From: Malurus cyaneus samueli
Lineage: Eukaryota > Chordata > Aves > Passeriformes > Maluridae
Direction of reading: 5' to 3'
Assembly (NCBI GenBank): GCA_009741485.1
Contig: CM019218.1
Span: 37,696,387 to 37,760,386 of the forward strand
DNA length: 64,000 nucleotides
Position numbers and translations under genes: made by a program. Of the stretch, positions 49,471 through 63,800 are shown one piece after another. The notes beneath the pieces are model-generated. The model had not been told where the DNA came from and made no database searches. It saw only the letters and a list, made by a program, of their open reading frames with translations. Numbering within the stretch: the stretch's first letter is position 1; every line of letters starts with the position of its first letter.

Positions 49471-52077
49471 GCTTCTCTGTTTTGTGCAGGGTATCCGCGC
49501 TGCGCAGCAGGCAGCAAGCTCAAACCACCAGCTCTTTGTTCTTGGCACGTGGCGTAATTAGCCCAATGGGATTCTGCCTCTTCTCTGCTGGCAGAATGCA
49601 AATAAAAATAAAAGTGATAAGGCAATTGAACAGTAACAACAAAGGGATCCTCTGTAAAGCCTCATTTCAAAGACATACAGAAACCAAAACCATCAAGCCA
49701 ATCCTAAAATGAAGGAAGATCAGGAGATGCTTCACCCTTCTGAGGAGCAACATTCCTCACTTTCATGTATTCTGCTGGCAGGAGGAGGACCAGCAAGCTC
49801 ATGCAGCTCAAGATCCCAGTCCTCATTCCTGAAAGCAGCAAAAACCAGTTCGGCTTTTGTGCAGGGTGTGCAATGGCCACCTTACTCTCTACTTGAAAAA
49901 TGCCTCTTGGTCACTCACCTTTCTAGGTCTGAAGGTTGATTCCCTACTATGCCACCAGGCTTCAAAGAAAAGATTTTAAAAGATCCTTTTCTAGGTTGTA
50001 CTTTATTCATTGCATTTACTTGTCTTTAATTCTTGCATTTAGAGTCCCATCTAGTCCAAACCTTTTCAGTAGCTCCCACTCATTTCCTCTGGTACCAGGA
50101 TTAAATACATCCTTCTTCCCTTTTTCAGCAGTGGCACTTAGGAGCTTCCCACTGGCCTGTACATTATCCTGCCGATGTCTTTTTTTATCAGGATGAGCAT
50201 GTGGATGTGAAATGGACAGAGACAGGCCCCACAGCAAGTCCTCCCTCATGCTGGATAGAGTGAGGCAGGAGGAGCCATGGGAGGAGGCTGCACCTGGACA
50301 GCAAGTGTCACTTGCTGAGTGCCACACACATTGCATGTGGCACCCTGGGCTCCATGTCCTTCTCCGTGCCACCAGCAGGTAGCTGCAGGCTCATCAGCTG
50401 GCATCAGCTCCCTCTCGACTAGGTGAGGGAATTGAAATGCAGGTGCTGAGGCAGAAGAGGGATGGTAAGGTGGAAGTGAAATTACTTCCTCAAAGGGGTT
50501 TTTGTGGTGTGGTCTCACCACTCCTATTTCTGCAGCTGTTTGCAGCAATACCAGTCTATCCATGGCCTGCAAACTGTCTAATTTTGCTCAGACTCCTTTC
50601 TCATACAAAAAAAAATTGTAAGATCAGTTGTTAGTGTCTAAGACAAGGACAAACTATACATGGGAATTATTTGGGGCAATATCTGAAAACTCTTTTACAA
50701 CCAGTCTTGGAGACTGCGTCTCTCTGGAAATCAGCAGCACTTCAGCATTTCTTTTCAAGCAGAATTAACCTTCATTAAAAGCTCTTCTATTCTCAAAATA
50801 TTGAAAGTACTTTTTCTTTACCCCTTCTCTTCTGTAATAGTCTTTGTCTTTAATTCAAACATCTCGGGCTCAGGCTTATGCCTGCACTCTGAAGCCAGAA
50901 TGCTTAGCCATAGAGACACAAGGCTCTGTGGGGCAGGTGAAATAGCATCTGCCTGTTCTTGTATTTAGTCTTCCTCATCTGTGTGCTTGCAGATTATCCA
51001 AGCCTACAGGTACTGAGCATGTAGCTCGTTTCTGATTCAAGTGTCCTATTTTGAGGAAGGAAGTCTGGGCTCAAAATATTTCCCCTGAGGATTAGTGCCA
51101 AGGCTGCTTCTTAAAGAAAATGGGTTTTAAATAAAAAGTGATTGCAAGGTGCAGTGCAAATGGATTGTGCCAGCAGCTCTGGTGCCTGAATTCATTTGTG
51201 TCAGAAGCTTTGAGAACTGGAACATGTTAGCAAGGGCAGTGTGGCAGTATATATGCATCAGTGATTGCATGTATAACTGCTTTTGCTTGAGTGCCACTCG
51301 GGTATGAACCAGTGAGTCTAGAAAAAGCATTAAGTCTATACCACTGCATTTGCTGAGAGAAGGGAATTGGTTTTAAAAGAGAGCTTCCAAAGTGCCTGAA
51401 TTTTATTAGAAAGTCTGACGTGAATCATGCTTTTCTGAAGGCTTGCAACAGGGACTTGGCAGCAGAGGAGAAACAGATCTACTGAGATGTTGCAGCTAAG
51501 CTGTGCACAGATGGCAGACTAAAAGCCCAAGTATAAACAGCATCTTTTACAGTGTACACATCGGGCTGGATTCTCAGCTAGTGATTAGACAAAAGTGCTT
51601 GTAAGAAAACACCCAGGCTGCAGAAACCCACCATTATGTGGCGTGTAAGGCCGAAAACCAAATACCATTTCAAAGGCAGCCAGAGACCAGCCAATGGGTC
51701 ACTGAGCCAAGCAATCTGTTTTTGCCTTGGGCCATCTTCATTTCAAGCACAACAACCATTCCCTGTCAAATGAATACTTTCTTTTTAGGAGGAACTAATC
51801 TCTGTACCAAATCAAGTCATGGCCTATTCTGTGGGTAAACAGGGGAAGTCAGCACAGGAGTCCAAGTCCCTGTGATGCAGCCTTGTGCAGGTTCTGATTC
51901 ATTTGTATACAAGGTCTGTTTCCTCAGGCACAGAGGAATACTAATGCCCTGCACAGAGCTGGCAAGCTGTTCTTTTGTGGCTGTTTGCAGCCTTGCCCCT
52001 GAGTTGTGAGTACCTGCACAGTCCCCACTGCCTTGCAATGAAAAACACAAATATAGCGGTGGGTACTAACGATAATA
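49471..52077. other. Upstream flank of CD82, no gene recognised
   Basis: G+C falls sharply after the island. No exon, RNA gene or transposon is recognised. Open frames of up to about 118 codons look like chance. Confidence 0.6.
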
Positions 52078-52113
52078 GTATATAATATATATATATATAA
52101 TTATATTATATTA

Positions 52114-52152
<39 letters not shown>

Positions 52153-52176
52153 TATATATATATATATATATATTAT
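52078..52176. repeat. AT-dinucleotide microsatellite
   Basis: About 100 bp of (TA)n with TTATA and AATTA interruptions. It can fold on itself and is likely polymorphic in length. Confidence 0.95.
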
Positions 52177-52708
52177 CACAGGCTGATAATGATGGAGAGA
52201 GCTATGGCCTCCTCATTCTCTGTTGATAAACCCATGTCTGGCTGGGTGGGGGTCATCCTGGAGCAATGGGATGCAAGCAAGAAAGTTCCTACCATTTTGG
52301 GAAGAGCTGCAGGCAGCTCTTCCTGACTGTCTGAAGCTGGGATGGAAGGTCTCAGGGCTGTTTGGCTGCAAGCTGCAGAGTGGCAGGGACAAGACTTCTT
52401 TTCTTTAGTCTAGTCTCAGAGGATCTCTGAGAATAAAGGCTCCGAGGTTCAGCTGGCACAGGTTGCTGCCCAGTGTTGCTTGCTCCAGAAGGAGGAAATT
52501 ATTCTTTGGCATTAGGGAGAGCAGAGAAACAGGAAAACACGTCGATTTCTGATGTTTGCATGTCTATTTCCCTTAAAATGTCTTGAAATTTGCCAAACAT
52601 CATTGTGATTCTAAGAGAGGAAGGACGTCTCTGCTCATAGGTCCAAGACATTGAGTGGTCCAAGTGATATAGTAATGAGTGCTGAAATTATCAGTACAAA
52701 CTGCCTAA

Positions 52709-52710
<2 letters not shown>
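52177..52710. other. Intergenic, nothing recognised
   Basis: I see no gene, repeat or RNA in this stretch between two simple repeats. Confidence 0.6.
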
Positions 52711-52742
<32 letters not shown>

Positions 52743-52755
52743 AAAAAAAAAAACC
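52711..52755. repeat. Poly-A tract with CC interruptions
   Basis: A run of 30 A, then CC, then eleven A, then an A/C-rich tail. It could be the tail of an old retroposed copy, but the sequence to its left is not recognisable as one. Confidence 0.9.
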
Positions 52756-54240
52756 ACCCCAAAACAACAAGTTCTTTCAAAGTTGCTTTGACAGGAGAAA
52801 AGACTTCAAAAGCAGAGCAAAGAATTGCTGTTTGTTTTTTTTTTCTTCTGTTTAAAGTCCAAGTTAAAAACAAAATGACCAAGAGTTCATGGTTAGTGGT
52901 TGGTTGATAGAACAGTATAAAATAAAAAGAATGCAAAGCACAATTTAAAATTACAGATTTTTGTCAAGTCTAATTTGAAGTGCGTTCATGGCACTGTGAG
53001 TGAAATCCTCTTTTATTTGTCCCAAGCTGTGATTTACTGTCAGATTAATTATATAGAAAGAACAATGGTTAGAATGAAGAGCAATGAAAGTGCAGTAGTT
53101 GCTGAAGCTTGTGGGGCAAGAGGGGAATATTTCAGCTTATATTAGGGGATGATATGTTTATCAAAAAGTATGTTTTCAGGACTAAAGTATTTTTAATATT
53201 CTGTGTTTTAGGACTTTGAAGAGCACACCAGCTTTATTAAACTGATCTTATTTTCCTGATGAACAGTTGCCATCCTCTGGCTGAAATGAGAAATGCAGGC
53301 AATTTAGTTTTCCAGAAGTTGGTCTTGAATAAACCAGAAGTGAACTGTCTTGCCAGAGGCACTATACAACTGGGAAGCAGATTTGTCTGAAGTTGGATTA
53401 TTTTGGATCCTGGTATGGGTCCCTCACAGCTGACTGTTACAGAGGTGACTGCACTCCCAAACTTGGTATTTTGTGAGAAATGTTGATCCCCCCTTGATAA
53501 GTGCTGGAAAATGCAGCACACAGGGATGTGTCTTCATAGGCACTAGATCTGGGACTGTTGAGCTCTTCATTTCTGTGACCTGTTAAGCATTAGCAAGTAT
53601 GGAAGCATGTTCCCCCATACATTTTGGATATTTATCTGACCTTTGAGATGGGAAATCTGATGGAACAAATCATCAAGATTTACCATCCAGTGCTTTCTAT
53701 AATTTCTCCCTTAAAAAAAAATCCTCATAGAAACGGTTCTCTAAAGGTCTGTGAGCAGGTCACAGGGATCTCAAAGTTGAGAAGGGTCTATGTTGCCAAG
53801 GGCTTGCTCATTTGAGGCAGAAAATGACCAGCTGAGTTTCAGAAATGCATCCCACTCACTAAGAAGCTCTTGCTCGTTTTGATGAGTTCAGTTCAGTACC
53901 TGGGAATGCCTGGGCTAACAACATCTACCGTGGGACTTCATGAAACTAGGTGGATCAGGGGCTTAACCCTGTTTTACAATCCTCCCTGTGCCTTTTGCAG
54001 TCATCTTTGGTAACCAGAAATTAATTTCAAAGAGTTTGCATTCAAGCTCTTGCATTCAGGCATATCTACACCTGTAGATATGGATGAACAGCTTGAAGAA
54101 CTTAACTGTGTTCCTGAGGCTTTTATAGTAGACACCAAAATTGTTTTCTTTTTCTTCTTCTTACACAGCAGTATCCTGCTTCTTCAGAGGTGCTCTCTTT
54201 CCTTGGAGATACAAGGGTCTCTCTTTGTGTCTTTTGTAGC
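52756..54240. other. Intergenic, nothing recognised
   Basis: This is T-rich on the plus strand. No exon, RNA gene or transposon is recognised. Confidence 0.6.
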
Positions 54241-54832
54241 CGTACTGACTTATGCTAGGGTAGAGTGAATTCCCTTCACAGTGTCTGGTATGGGGCTGTT
54301 TTGGATTTGTGCTGAACACAGTGATGATAACACAGAGATGTTTTTGTTATTGCTGAGCAGGGCTCACACAGAGCCAAGGCCTTTTCTGCTTTCCATGCCA
54401 CCACACTGGTGATGAAACTCAGGGTGCCTGGGAGGTTGGGAGGAGACACAGGCAGGACAGGTGATCCCAACTGACCAAAGGGGTATTCCAGACCATATGG
54501 CATCATGCTCAGTATATAAACAGTGGGGGGAAAGGAAGAAAAGGGGACCTTTGAAGTGGTGGCATTTGTCTTCCCAAGTAACCATTGCATGTGATGGGGC
54601 CTGTGCTCCTGGAGGTGTCTGAACATCTGCCTCTCCATGGGAAGAACTGGATTAATTCCTTGTTTTGGTTTTTTGTGCCTGGCTTTGTTTCCTTTTTTTA
54701 TTAAACTGTCTGTATCTCAATCCATGAGTTTTCCAGCCTTTACCCTTCCAGTTCTCCCCCCAATCCTGTTGGTGGGATGTGAGCAAGCAGCTCTGTAAGG
54801 CTTGATTTCCTGCTGAGACTACCTTGAATCCC
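54241..54832 (-). mobile_element. Solo LTR of an avian endogenous retrovirus (degraded)
   Basis: Read on the minus strand, the order of blocks matches a common avian LTR: a GCTTGCTCACATCCC region, GGTGGGAT-like remnant, GAGAACTGGAAGGGTAAA, AAAACTCATGGATTGAGAT, ACAGACAGTTTAATA, TTCTTCCCATGGAGAGGCAG, GGTTACTTGGGAAGACAAA, a TTTATATACTGAGCATGATG promoter-like part, CCATATGGTCTGGAATA, CCCTTTGGTCAGTTGGGATC, and TCAGCACAAATCCAAAACAG near the 3' end. The termini have decayed and no clear target duplication is visible. A 120-codon frame inside it (54638-54276) is not a viral gene. It lies about 5 kb upstream of the CD82 promoter, in the same orientation as the gene. Confidence 0.85.
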
Positions 54833-57800
54833 AACTTCCTGCTCAGAGGGTCCCAGGAATCTCTACTGTTCTTCCAGGAACCAAGTAGGATCTTGTTTCT
54901 AAAGGCAGATTGCTGGAGAACAGTTAGTTTCACCTATAACCTTCTTTTGATCTAATATTTACAGATTGAAGTGATATTCTGGATTTTATGTTCAGCTTTG
55001 CACTCTGAGGTTACAAAATGCCAAAGCACTATGAGATTCCTCCCCTCCCACAAGATTTGAGCTGTTTTGCTTAATATTTTTCCATCACAGTATTTCTGAG
55101 GTTGGGCTGCCTGGCTAAGTTCATGCATTTTTCTGCATGATAGGAAGAAAGACCCAGAGTGCTGATAAGATTGCTTTCCTCCTAAGTTCATAACCTGCAT
55201 GTAGGGTTAAATGTATCTGCCCTTGCCTTTCAAAACACAAAGAAGAGAACTGGCACTAAAAAAACATAGGCACATCTGGGCAGATCTCATACAGGATTCA
55301 CTTCTGGCACCCATGTTGACCTGGACCAGTGCCATCTGATAGAAGGCTGAATAAATGTTTTTAAGCACTCATCTGTATCTTGGCATTTCTTTTAACTGTC
55401 TGTTACCTTGGTTTGAGAGGAACTAACATTACTGATCCCTGTTGATCTGCACTGGGGCTGTGCAGGGAAAGATTCTGTTGTCTATGTAGTATTACTTCCA
55501 TACCCCACAGAGACAGGTGTGAAGTCATCCTTTTCAGTCCTTCCTTTTCCATCCTTTTAACATAAATGTCTCAGAAAACCCAAGGAAGGAGAACCCAGTT
55601 CAAGGCCTGCTGAAGTAAATGAGAGCATTCAGGAGTTGGTACTGACAGGTTGGGCATGTTGGAATTGTGTGCAACATTGGCATGATTTACCTGAAGAAGC
55701 AAGGCGAGTGGAATAAACAATCCTATGACACTAATACCTCTTACATAAGCTCAGATCCACAAAAGTATTTAGAGACTTAATTCCCTTCGATTTCATTTAT
55801 TAAGGCATCCAAGTTCCTCCTTGCTATGTTAAGCCATTTTAAATCTTGCATTGGAAAGAATCTCTTTCCCACCTTTGCCTGTCTCTCTTTTCTCACACAG
55901 GTGCACGTTTCGATGACCACATGGGCAGTGAAGTGCCCAAATGCACCCCGGCACCGCCTGCTTAGGCACATAAAGCTGCAGCAAACACGGAGGAATTAAA
56001 TCCTTGAGGGCTGCTGGCAACCTGCAATTAGCCATGAGTCTTTCTTCCACATGGTGTCTCCCTTTAGTCTCAAATCTGAGGCTGGATCTGCAATAGTGCT
56101 CTCCTGGGGAAGAATATTTGTTATTTGCACCATATAAAGTACTTCAGAGTTTCAGTGGTACACCATGTCTCTCCTGTGATTAGCAACATAGAGAACTCAC
56201 AAAGAGTGAGAATCCATTTCCCTCCCCTCCCAGCTGTATAGCTTTGCTGCATGCTTCCCATCAGTTTTAAATGTGTTTAGGAAATTCAAATATTTATTTC
56301 TGATTACTGTTTTTCTCTGAAAAAGTAATATTTTTGTTGTCTAATTTGATCTAATTCTTGTTACAGAGAGCTAGGGCTGGTTTGACTCACCCTCTAGTAA
56401 GTGCTAGAGGAGTTCACAGGCATGCAAGAGAATTGCATTGTTACTTCACTGAGTTTATAAAATAGTATTTTTAAGGGATAATTTCAAAATAACACCAAAG
56501 AAGAGCACAGTTTTTGCCTTTGTGCATAAACAGAAAAGGCAAGGGATACTTCTAAACATTCTTCTTATTATAGTGGGAAAAATTTGGAGAGGAGGGAAGT
56601 GATTTGAGTTTTTTTGCACTAGAACCCAATTTCTTTGCCTTAGATGAGACTTACTTGATAGGGAAATCCATAAGCTTGGATTTCTTTTCAATTTATGTAT
56701 AGTGCAAGCCAGTTTTTCAGTGACAAAAGCTACACCGGAACTCCTTGCTTTAAAGGCTTCAGATATTTGCTACTACATGGAAAACACTGTTGCTCACAGC
56801 ACAAATGTGCCAATGTGCTTGATTCACTCCCGTTTCTGGGCCTTTTCTGTTCTGCCAGTTCCTCTGAGATTAAATCTCTGAGAGAAAGTTGTCCAAATCT
56901 AATGTGTTTGGCAGTCCCCTCAAATAAAAGCTCATTTCTCCAAAGACTGCTTGGTGTATTGCTTAATTCTGATCTGGAGACCTAGAGACTAGACTCTCAG
57001 CTAGTATAAACGAGGGAAGTATACCACATAACAGCAGCTGAGGATCTGGAAAATAGTATCTACCAATAACGTCTTACTTCATGTGGGTTCTACACAAATA
57101 ATTCACTAGCCCTCCTGTGGGAGAACAAAGCACTGTATATTTCTTTTTACGAGCTGTTTTGCACATAAATGCTCTTTGCAGGCCTAGTACATCTTCACTG
57201 AAACCAGTGAGAGCAAGTTGGCAAAATCTGTGTGCAGCTTATTTTTAAATCCTTTCAAAATCACAGAGGAATGTTCAGATTGCAGATCCCCCAATGCAAA
57301 ATAACTGCAAAGTGTGCCAGTGTTTTCTTAGAGCAGATGCTGAGATAATGTATCATCCTTTTGCTGAGCTTGTGTGGGATGAGCGGGGTATCCTGGACTT
57401 TCACAACTGTGAGATACCGAGTTTGGATGAGGATGGACATGCCATCTAGTGGCTGCTTGTCCAGATTGCTTGGACAATCTTATCTCAAATTATTAACAGG
57501 ATGCCAGTTTTTCTCCTTAAAGTGGAAAAATAGGCAGCACAGAGTCTTATCTGAAAATCTCAAGTGGTTCATCTCTTCCATTTGGCACCAGGCTGGAAGA
57601 TCTCTTTATCAAGCTTCATCTGGTTAGCTGCATTTTCAACAGCCAGTGTTTCTAACAGTCAATCAATCAGGGGTTCGTCAAAATTTGTCCACTACCACTT
57701 CCTCTGACACAAGAAAATGAGCTTCTGTCACTTGCTGAGAGTGAAGGTTTCCCTCTCCAGAAGATTTTAGCTCTTTTCCCCTTGCAAGGCTTCCCCCACC

Positions 57801-60800
57801 ATGCCCCATTTCACTCCTACCATTCGGAGCTGTCTCAGCAGCTCCACTTAGTCCCCATTGCAGGGGTGCCACAGGGGCGGTAGCCCTGCAGAGGAGGCTC
57901 TGGAGCAGCTATAAACAACACTTTAATTGTAGTCCTCGTGCCAAAAACTGACTAAAGCTGCTATGAAAGGGATGTTAGATGTGGGAAAGCAATTTTCAAC
58001 CCTCAGGATCCTGCTTGCCACCAGCAGAGTTTCCCCAGCAAGAAGAGGCAGAGAAGCATATTCCTCTCTGTCTCTAGACACTGAGCCGGCACTGAGCAAT
58101 CCCATACGTCAGGCCCATATCAAATGCAGCCACAGAGGAGGCTTTCCCTTATCTTTCAGGACAATTACCAAGCTATACATCACTTGAGCAGTCTGGGAAC
58201 TATGGGAGATTGTGGTTTCTGGTAAAAGGGGAAAGTCTTTTCATGGTTAGCACTGGCAATGAAATTTGTGGCCCACCTCCATCTGGGCTGAGCCACGGGT
58301 GATCATTCTTGGAGATGAGCTTCTCTCAGTGTCAAAGGGCAAATAAATAACTAACTACGTGTGAATGTGCATTTCAAGGAAAAATCATGCCTTTTTCCTT
58401 CTCCCTTCCCACCCCTCATTTTGCCTTGGAGAAGTTACGGGTTTCCTCAGGTCCTCAGAGAGGTTGAAAACTGTCCAAAATGTGCTTCAGGGAAGTGATC
58501 GCTCAAAGTGAATCAGTTTGCAGTGTCTGCTCACCATCTGTGTGCCTTTAGGAGATTGTCACACTTTCGGCTGGCTTCATCCATCTCTCTAATTCCTTGG
58601 TTACAGTCAAAACAGTTTTAAGAGTTTGGTTCCCACAGTGGGAAAGTAACTTGGACGCTGCCTGCTAGCACCACTTCACCCAGTTGCAGCTGACGCCTCT
58701 TGGAAAACTTTGAAAAGCAAATTTCTCCTCTGAGTCAGTTCTGCTGATGTAGCTTCTACTCTGGGAATTACTCTGCTCTCCTCTATTTCTATATTTGTAA
58801 GGCCACTTGTATGAGAAGAGGATCCTGCTTTCCTGGAAGGATGTGCTGCCTTTGGTGAGGTCACAAGTATCTGTGGCATTAGTTCACCCATTCTGAATGA
58901 TCTGAACTGGTTGATTTTTCAGGCAGAAGGAGCCTGATATGATGAGCCATGGCTTTCTGGTCTGACATGTTTTGAATTATTATTCCTCCTCTGTTACATT
59001 TTTCATAGAAATGCCCCAAGCCACTGACAGACTTGGTTTAGCAATGAAGAAATAATCGTCTCCACAGCAGTTAATGGGATGCCAGCAGAGATGCTATGTG
59101 TCTGAGTCATCTTCATTTTGCAATAGTGCTGCCCAGCTAGCCACCCTACGAGATTCAATAGGCCCAGACTTTTCAGCTGGGATAATTCATCTCTTGCAGT
59201 CTCTCTCAATAAGCTTCAGTAACTAGAGGGGTGGAAAAAATGCCCTTTTCATTGCAGAAGACAACTGATGGTCTCACCACCTAAAGTGCTAACTGTCCCT
59301 ATATGTATCTTCATTAAATGTGGCAGTCAGTAAGAAGGTTTGGGAAAGACTGTCCTTTTATTGTCTGAGAACTCAACGAACGATCCCATAGCACCCACTG
59401 CTCTCTCAGTAAGCTCAGACTTGGCCCATGGCTGGATTGCTAGTGCAAATCATGGCAGCTAAAGAGGAGTTTGACTTCTGAGTAATCGTGGGGCATCAGA
59501 GCCAGGATTAGAAAGAGGGAGGAAGCAGGAGACCAAAGATTAGTTTACTATGAATGAATGATTACACCCTACTACTTGTCTACTCTCTAGAGGGATAATT
59601 GCATCCACCCTGCTGATGAGCAACACCATCTCTCTGCTGCCTCCCTGTCATGAGCAGGAACAGGTGTCTCCACAGCTTTTCTTGCCTTTTCTCACCTGCT
59701 ACCTCTCACTGCAATGTGAAAATCATTTGATGTTGCTCCATTGGGCCATCTATCTGTGCTAGATCACTCCCCACAGGGCAGTGCTTCTCAGAGTTGTCGC
59801 ACTCTGAGTTCTGTGAAGCTCTCTGCATCCTGCTCAAGAGTGAATTGTCCAGGTTAACTGGGGCTCTCCTCACTCACCTCTTCTGCAGCATCGTTTGTAG
59901 ACTGGCTTTTAACCTACGGGATAAAAAAGCAGCTACCAAGCTGTGTCCAGTTCTCAAACCTATTGATCTGTGAGATCTGTGCTTAGATCTCAAACCTATG
60001 TCACCTACTGATAACTGGGGCCACTGCCCAGGGTTTTGGACACAACTGAAAGGACAGGCAGCACATTGTATGCTGTGGCTGAACACAGCACCATGCTCCA
60101 GACAGAATGGGTCCTTCCTAAGCCACAGCCATAGGTGCCTGGCCCTTTCCACCCTAAGGGTGACTCTGTGACAGGAGTAGGGAAGGGGCCACTTCCTGCT
60201 GGTCAGCCTGATTCATCCTGACAGTTTAGAGGTCCAAGTAGACATCTATAGCACAACTGCCCACAAGGGATTTATGGCTTGGCTCTGGCACTGTGGCAAG
60301 CTGCTGAATACTCAGAGTGTGGTATGAATTGATTGGAGGAGAGGCACAAAGCCAGAGCTCCATGAGCAACACGCAGGAGGTCTTGCTGACTTATGTGTGT
60401 GGCAAAATGATGGCTGAGGAAGCTGCTACCAGAAATGTGGGTATCACATGTGTTGCTGTAGTAGATGCAGCATCATGTAAACATTTAAGAGTTAGGGCTC
60501 TTTAAATGGTATTCTGTAAGCACAGGGTTGTTTCCCCTATCAAAGAGGCCACCTCTCTTTTGCAGTATCGAAATAAATGAGTGCATCTCTCCAGTCCTAT
60601 TTCACTTGGCCCTCATGTGCACTAAGAAAAAAAGTGAAGAGAGTGGAGAGGGAGGGAATAAGGAAGAAAAAGTGTTTGCACTTCCAGCATGCAAAGAATT
60701 TGAACATTGCAGTTTTGCTCGGACCTTGAAGCACACTGTGCACCCTAGCTGAAGGCCAAACACCTTTGGTGTGTTTGTCAGTGTTGGGCTGAGGAGGGAA

Positions 60801-63800
60801 AATCAGTGTGTGGCATTAGCCAGCTTTATTGCTTTCTAAATTCTCTCTGCTGGCCTGAGGATTAGTGTGCCACAGCAGCATGATCCCAAAGCCTAGCAGG
60901 GCTCATGTTGTGCTTCTTGGCTTTCCAGCACCTCATTTCAAGGCGTACTGAGGGGCTGTGGTGATGGAGGGAAAGGGTCTGGTTATGATCCCCTTGAGAG
61001 CTCAGTGTTACCAGAGGTCATCCCTGCTGATGCTCTGGTCTGTGTGAGAGAAGCCACTTGGGTTTCATCCAAACCTTAGACTCAACAACTCCAAACCCAT
61101 CACCACATCTGCTTGCACAGCTGCACAGCCCCTCATTGGCAGGCTCAGTGGAGAGAGCAGTGCTGAAATATGGCGCAAAGACTGATGACACAGTGTCTTT
61201 TGTGGAGATAAAGGAAGGCTGATCCCTTTCATCACCGCTTAACCTATTGTGTCAGATGTCTTTGCCTTGCTTTTGTTTTGGTCAGGGTGGAAGTTGGACG
61301 CCCTAGTGGCTGCAGGACAGCCTTTGCCAGAAGGTACAGCTCCCTGGGTGGGGATGCACAGTTCTCACTCCCACTTCACTGGAAGGCAGCCCCAAACTGG
61401 GCCATCTCTGCCTGCCTTGCCCTGCTCCTGTCCATTGGCATGTCCTGTGAAAGGAAGGGCCCTTCAGAAAGGTTTCTGCTTCTGGCTCGGGGAGCAAATG
61501 CAACACAAACCAGTGAGACTTCTTCCCATCTGACTCCCACAGTGGTCTTGTTCTTAAACAGAGGCCCAGCTCCACTGTTCCCCTGCATGCAGTATGGCAG
61601 CCAGGAGCGTGGCTGCAGAGCATCAAAGTTAATTAGCATCCAAAAGCAAATAAATCAATCAATACGTTCCCAACCTCCTTAGAAAATCTTATTATTGGGA
61701 ACCGACCCAGGCTGCGACTCCCAGGAAGAACTACAGAGGAAGAGCTCCTCCAAAGCTGTAATTTTGAAGGTTGTACCACTTGGAGAATAATTACAACCAG
61801 CAAAACAATGTTCACATCTCACATTAATATAAAGTAATGACTGCATGCCTGTAGCCAGCTAACCACAGAACTGAGAAGAGACTGTCAACTCTTCTGCCCT
61901 GCCATAATACAAAGCATCTTGGAAATGCTAACAGCCTCTGCACGCCAGCCCCTTGTCATCCCTCCTTCTTAAAGACACAGACCAAGGGCTGCTTCGGATT
62001 CTGAACGCTGCTTGTGCAGGAGATGTCGTCACCGATGAGTTTCCTTTCTGTCTAAACTAAAAATGAAAACTAATATGTTTATAATTTTCAGTGAAGCAGA
62101 ATCTTAAGATAATTTCAGGCATTTATAAAAGCTTTTGTTTCAGAAAAATACTGCTTCTGGTTTTGCAAATGTGTTGAGTTTCGAAACACCATTTTGTCTT
62201 TCTTCCATTCTACATTGTATTTGTTATTCTTTTTACACTACTTCCAAGTGTATCTCCAGTATGTGTTTATGGTGAAGTGCAATGAAATAGTGGCAGCAAG
62301 AAGAACATACAAATGAATGAAATTATAAAACAAATAAAATAAAATAGTATTTTTGAAACTTCAACAAAATTATTTTTATTATACTGGAAAAAATCTAATA
62401 TGAAGTATTTTTCTATGAGAATGAAAATCAGAAATCAGGGAGTATGAAATCATCTCCCTTTGGAATGAGATAAAATGTGAATAAAATATGGCAAGAGCAT
62501 TTGTGAGATTGTGATTTAGAGAGAACACCTTTGTTGCTGGTAGCATATACTGAAGGGATTGTTAGCAGATTATCTGCCATCAAAAGGAGACTTCTGTAAG
62601 TTTAGAGTCAGTCTCTGCTTTTGGTATTGGAGGAGTTTCATGTCACCATCTTTATATGTCAGATTAATTGGCTGTCTTAAAAAAAGTGTACAAGAGGTCA
62701 CACTATTTTATCAGAAAATTCTTCTGCTGTGACTTGCTTTGATTCTCAGGAGATCTTTCATGGGTGCTGCAGTCCACTCATGCTGCAGCCTCAGGTTCTC
62801 ATGCAGGATTTTGGAAGATTTCCCTTCGCTCTCCCTCATCTATTGTGTTTTCAGAGCTATTGGGAGGACTAGAAATGCAGTTACTTAGTGGTTTGTAATG
62901 CTTAAACTAAATGAATAACAAAAGAAAGAAAAAGTCAAAGGGAGGTGAGGGCAGAGATCATGCCAAAATCCATGAAGTCAGCAGAGCTGGCAAGGGTTCA
63001 TGAAAGATTAGAGAACCACCACTGTTGTTTTAATGGACTGGAGTAAATCTAGTGGCAGTATTATTTCAACAGCCTGGGTGCAAAATTTTGCAAATGATGT
63101 TCTGCAAAACAGCAGTGGTAGAGTTGTGTTTTTAATTTCCACTGACCAGACACCTGCTTTACCTCTGGGAAAGGATGATCTGGAAGCTCTTTGTGTGCCT
63201 TTTGCCATCCCCAGGCCCAAGCCCTGGCCTGAGGGGAGGCCAGCATGGTGAACTGCACGGACAGGAGTGTCCCACTTGGCAGCCACTGAGGACATTCCTT
63301 GGCTCATCTGCAGAGCTTAACACCAGAGGCGTTCATGCTGTACTGGGGGCAGAGACTGCAGGAAAAGGAAACTTCTCTGCCTCTCTTCAGTTCCTTGGCA
63401 CCCTCCAAAACAGCCCAAACTTGCCTCATGTCCTAGTGCAAAGCTGTCACCACTGGGCACAGGGAGGAAACAGCTCGCTTCTGTGCTGTTTTGCTGGAAC
63501 CCCCTGAGAGACCACAGGGAGGGACCTGAAGGGGAAGAAGTGGCCTGAGAAATTGTACTTTCACTCTGCGTCACTTTGAAGACAGCCCCGGAGGTCTGTC
63601 AGCAGCTGACATATTTAGGATAATCTTTATGCTTCTGCAATCCAGTTCAGGGTTGAAAAACAAAATACAGAAAGTGTCATCAACTCCCAGCTGGAGCCTC
63701 ACCTTCTTTGCTGGGGACAATTGCAGCGAAGCAGGGGCTCTGGCCCTAATTTGCAAAAAACAGAGTAGTTTCTGGGTGTCCTAGTCCTTCATGTCACTAG

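Noticed and set aside
48773..49625. Minus-strand open frames of 231 and 204 codons over the island and the 60-bp array
   Set aside because: Same compositional reason. Their internal repetition reflects the DNA repeat, not a protein family.
52711..52755. Poly-A tail of a processed pseudogene
   Set aside because: The sequence next to the A run does not resemble a spliced coding transcript, and no flanking duplication is seen.
54276..54638. 120-codon minus-strand open frame
   Set aside because: It lies wholly inside the LTR and reads non-coding LTR sequence. It is not gag, pol or env.
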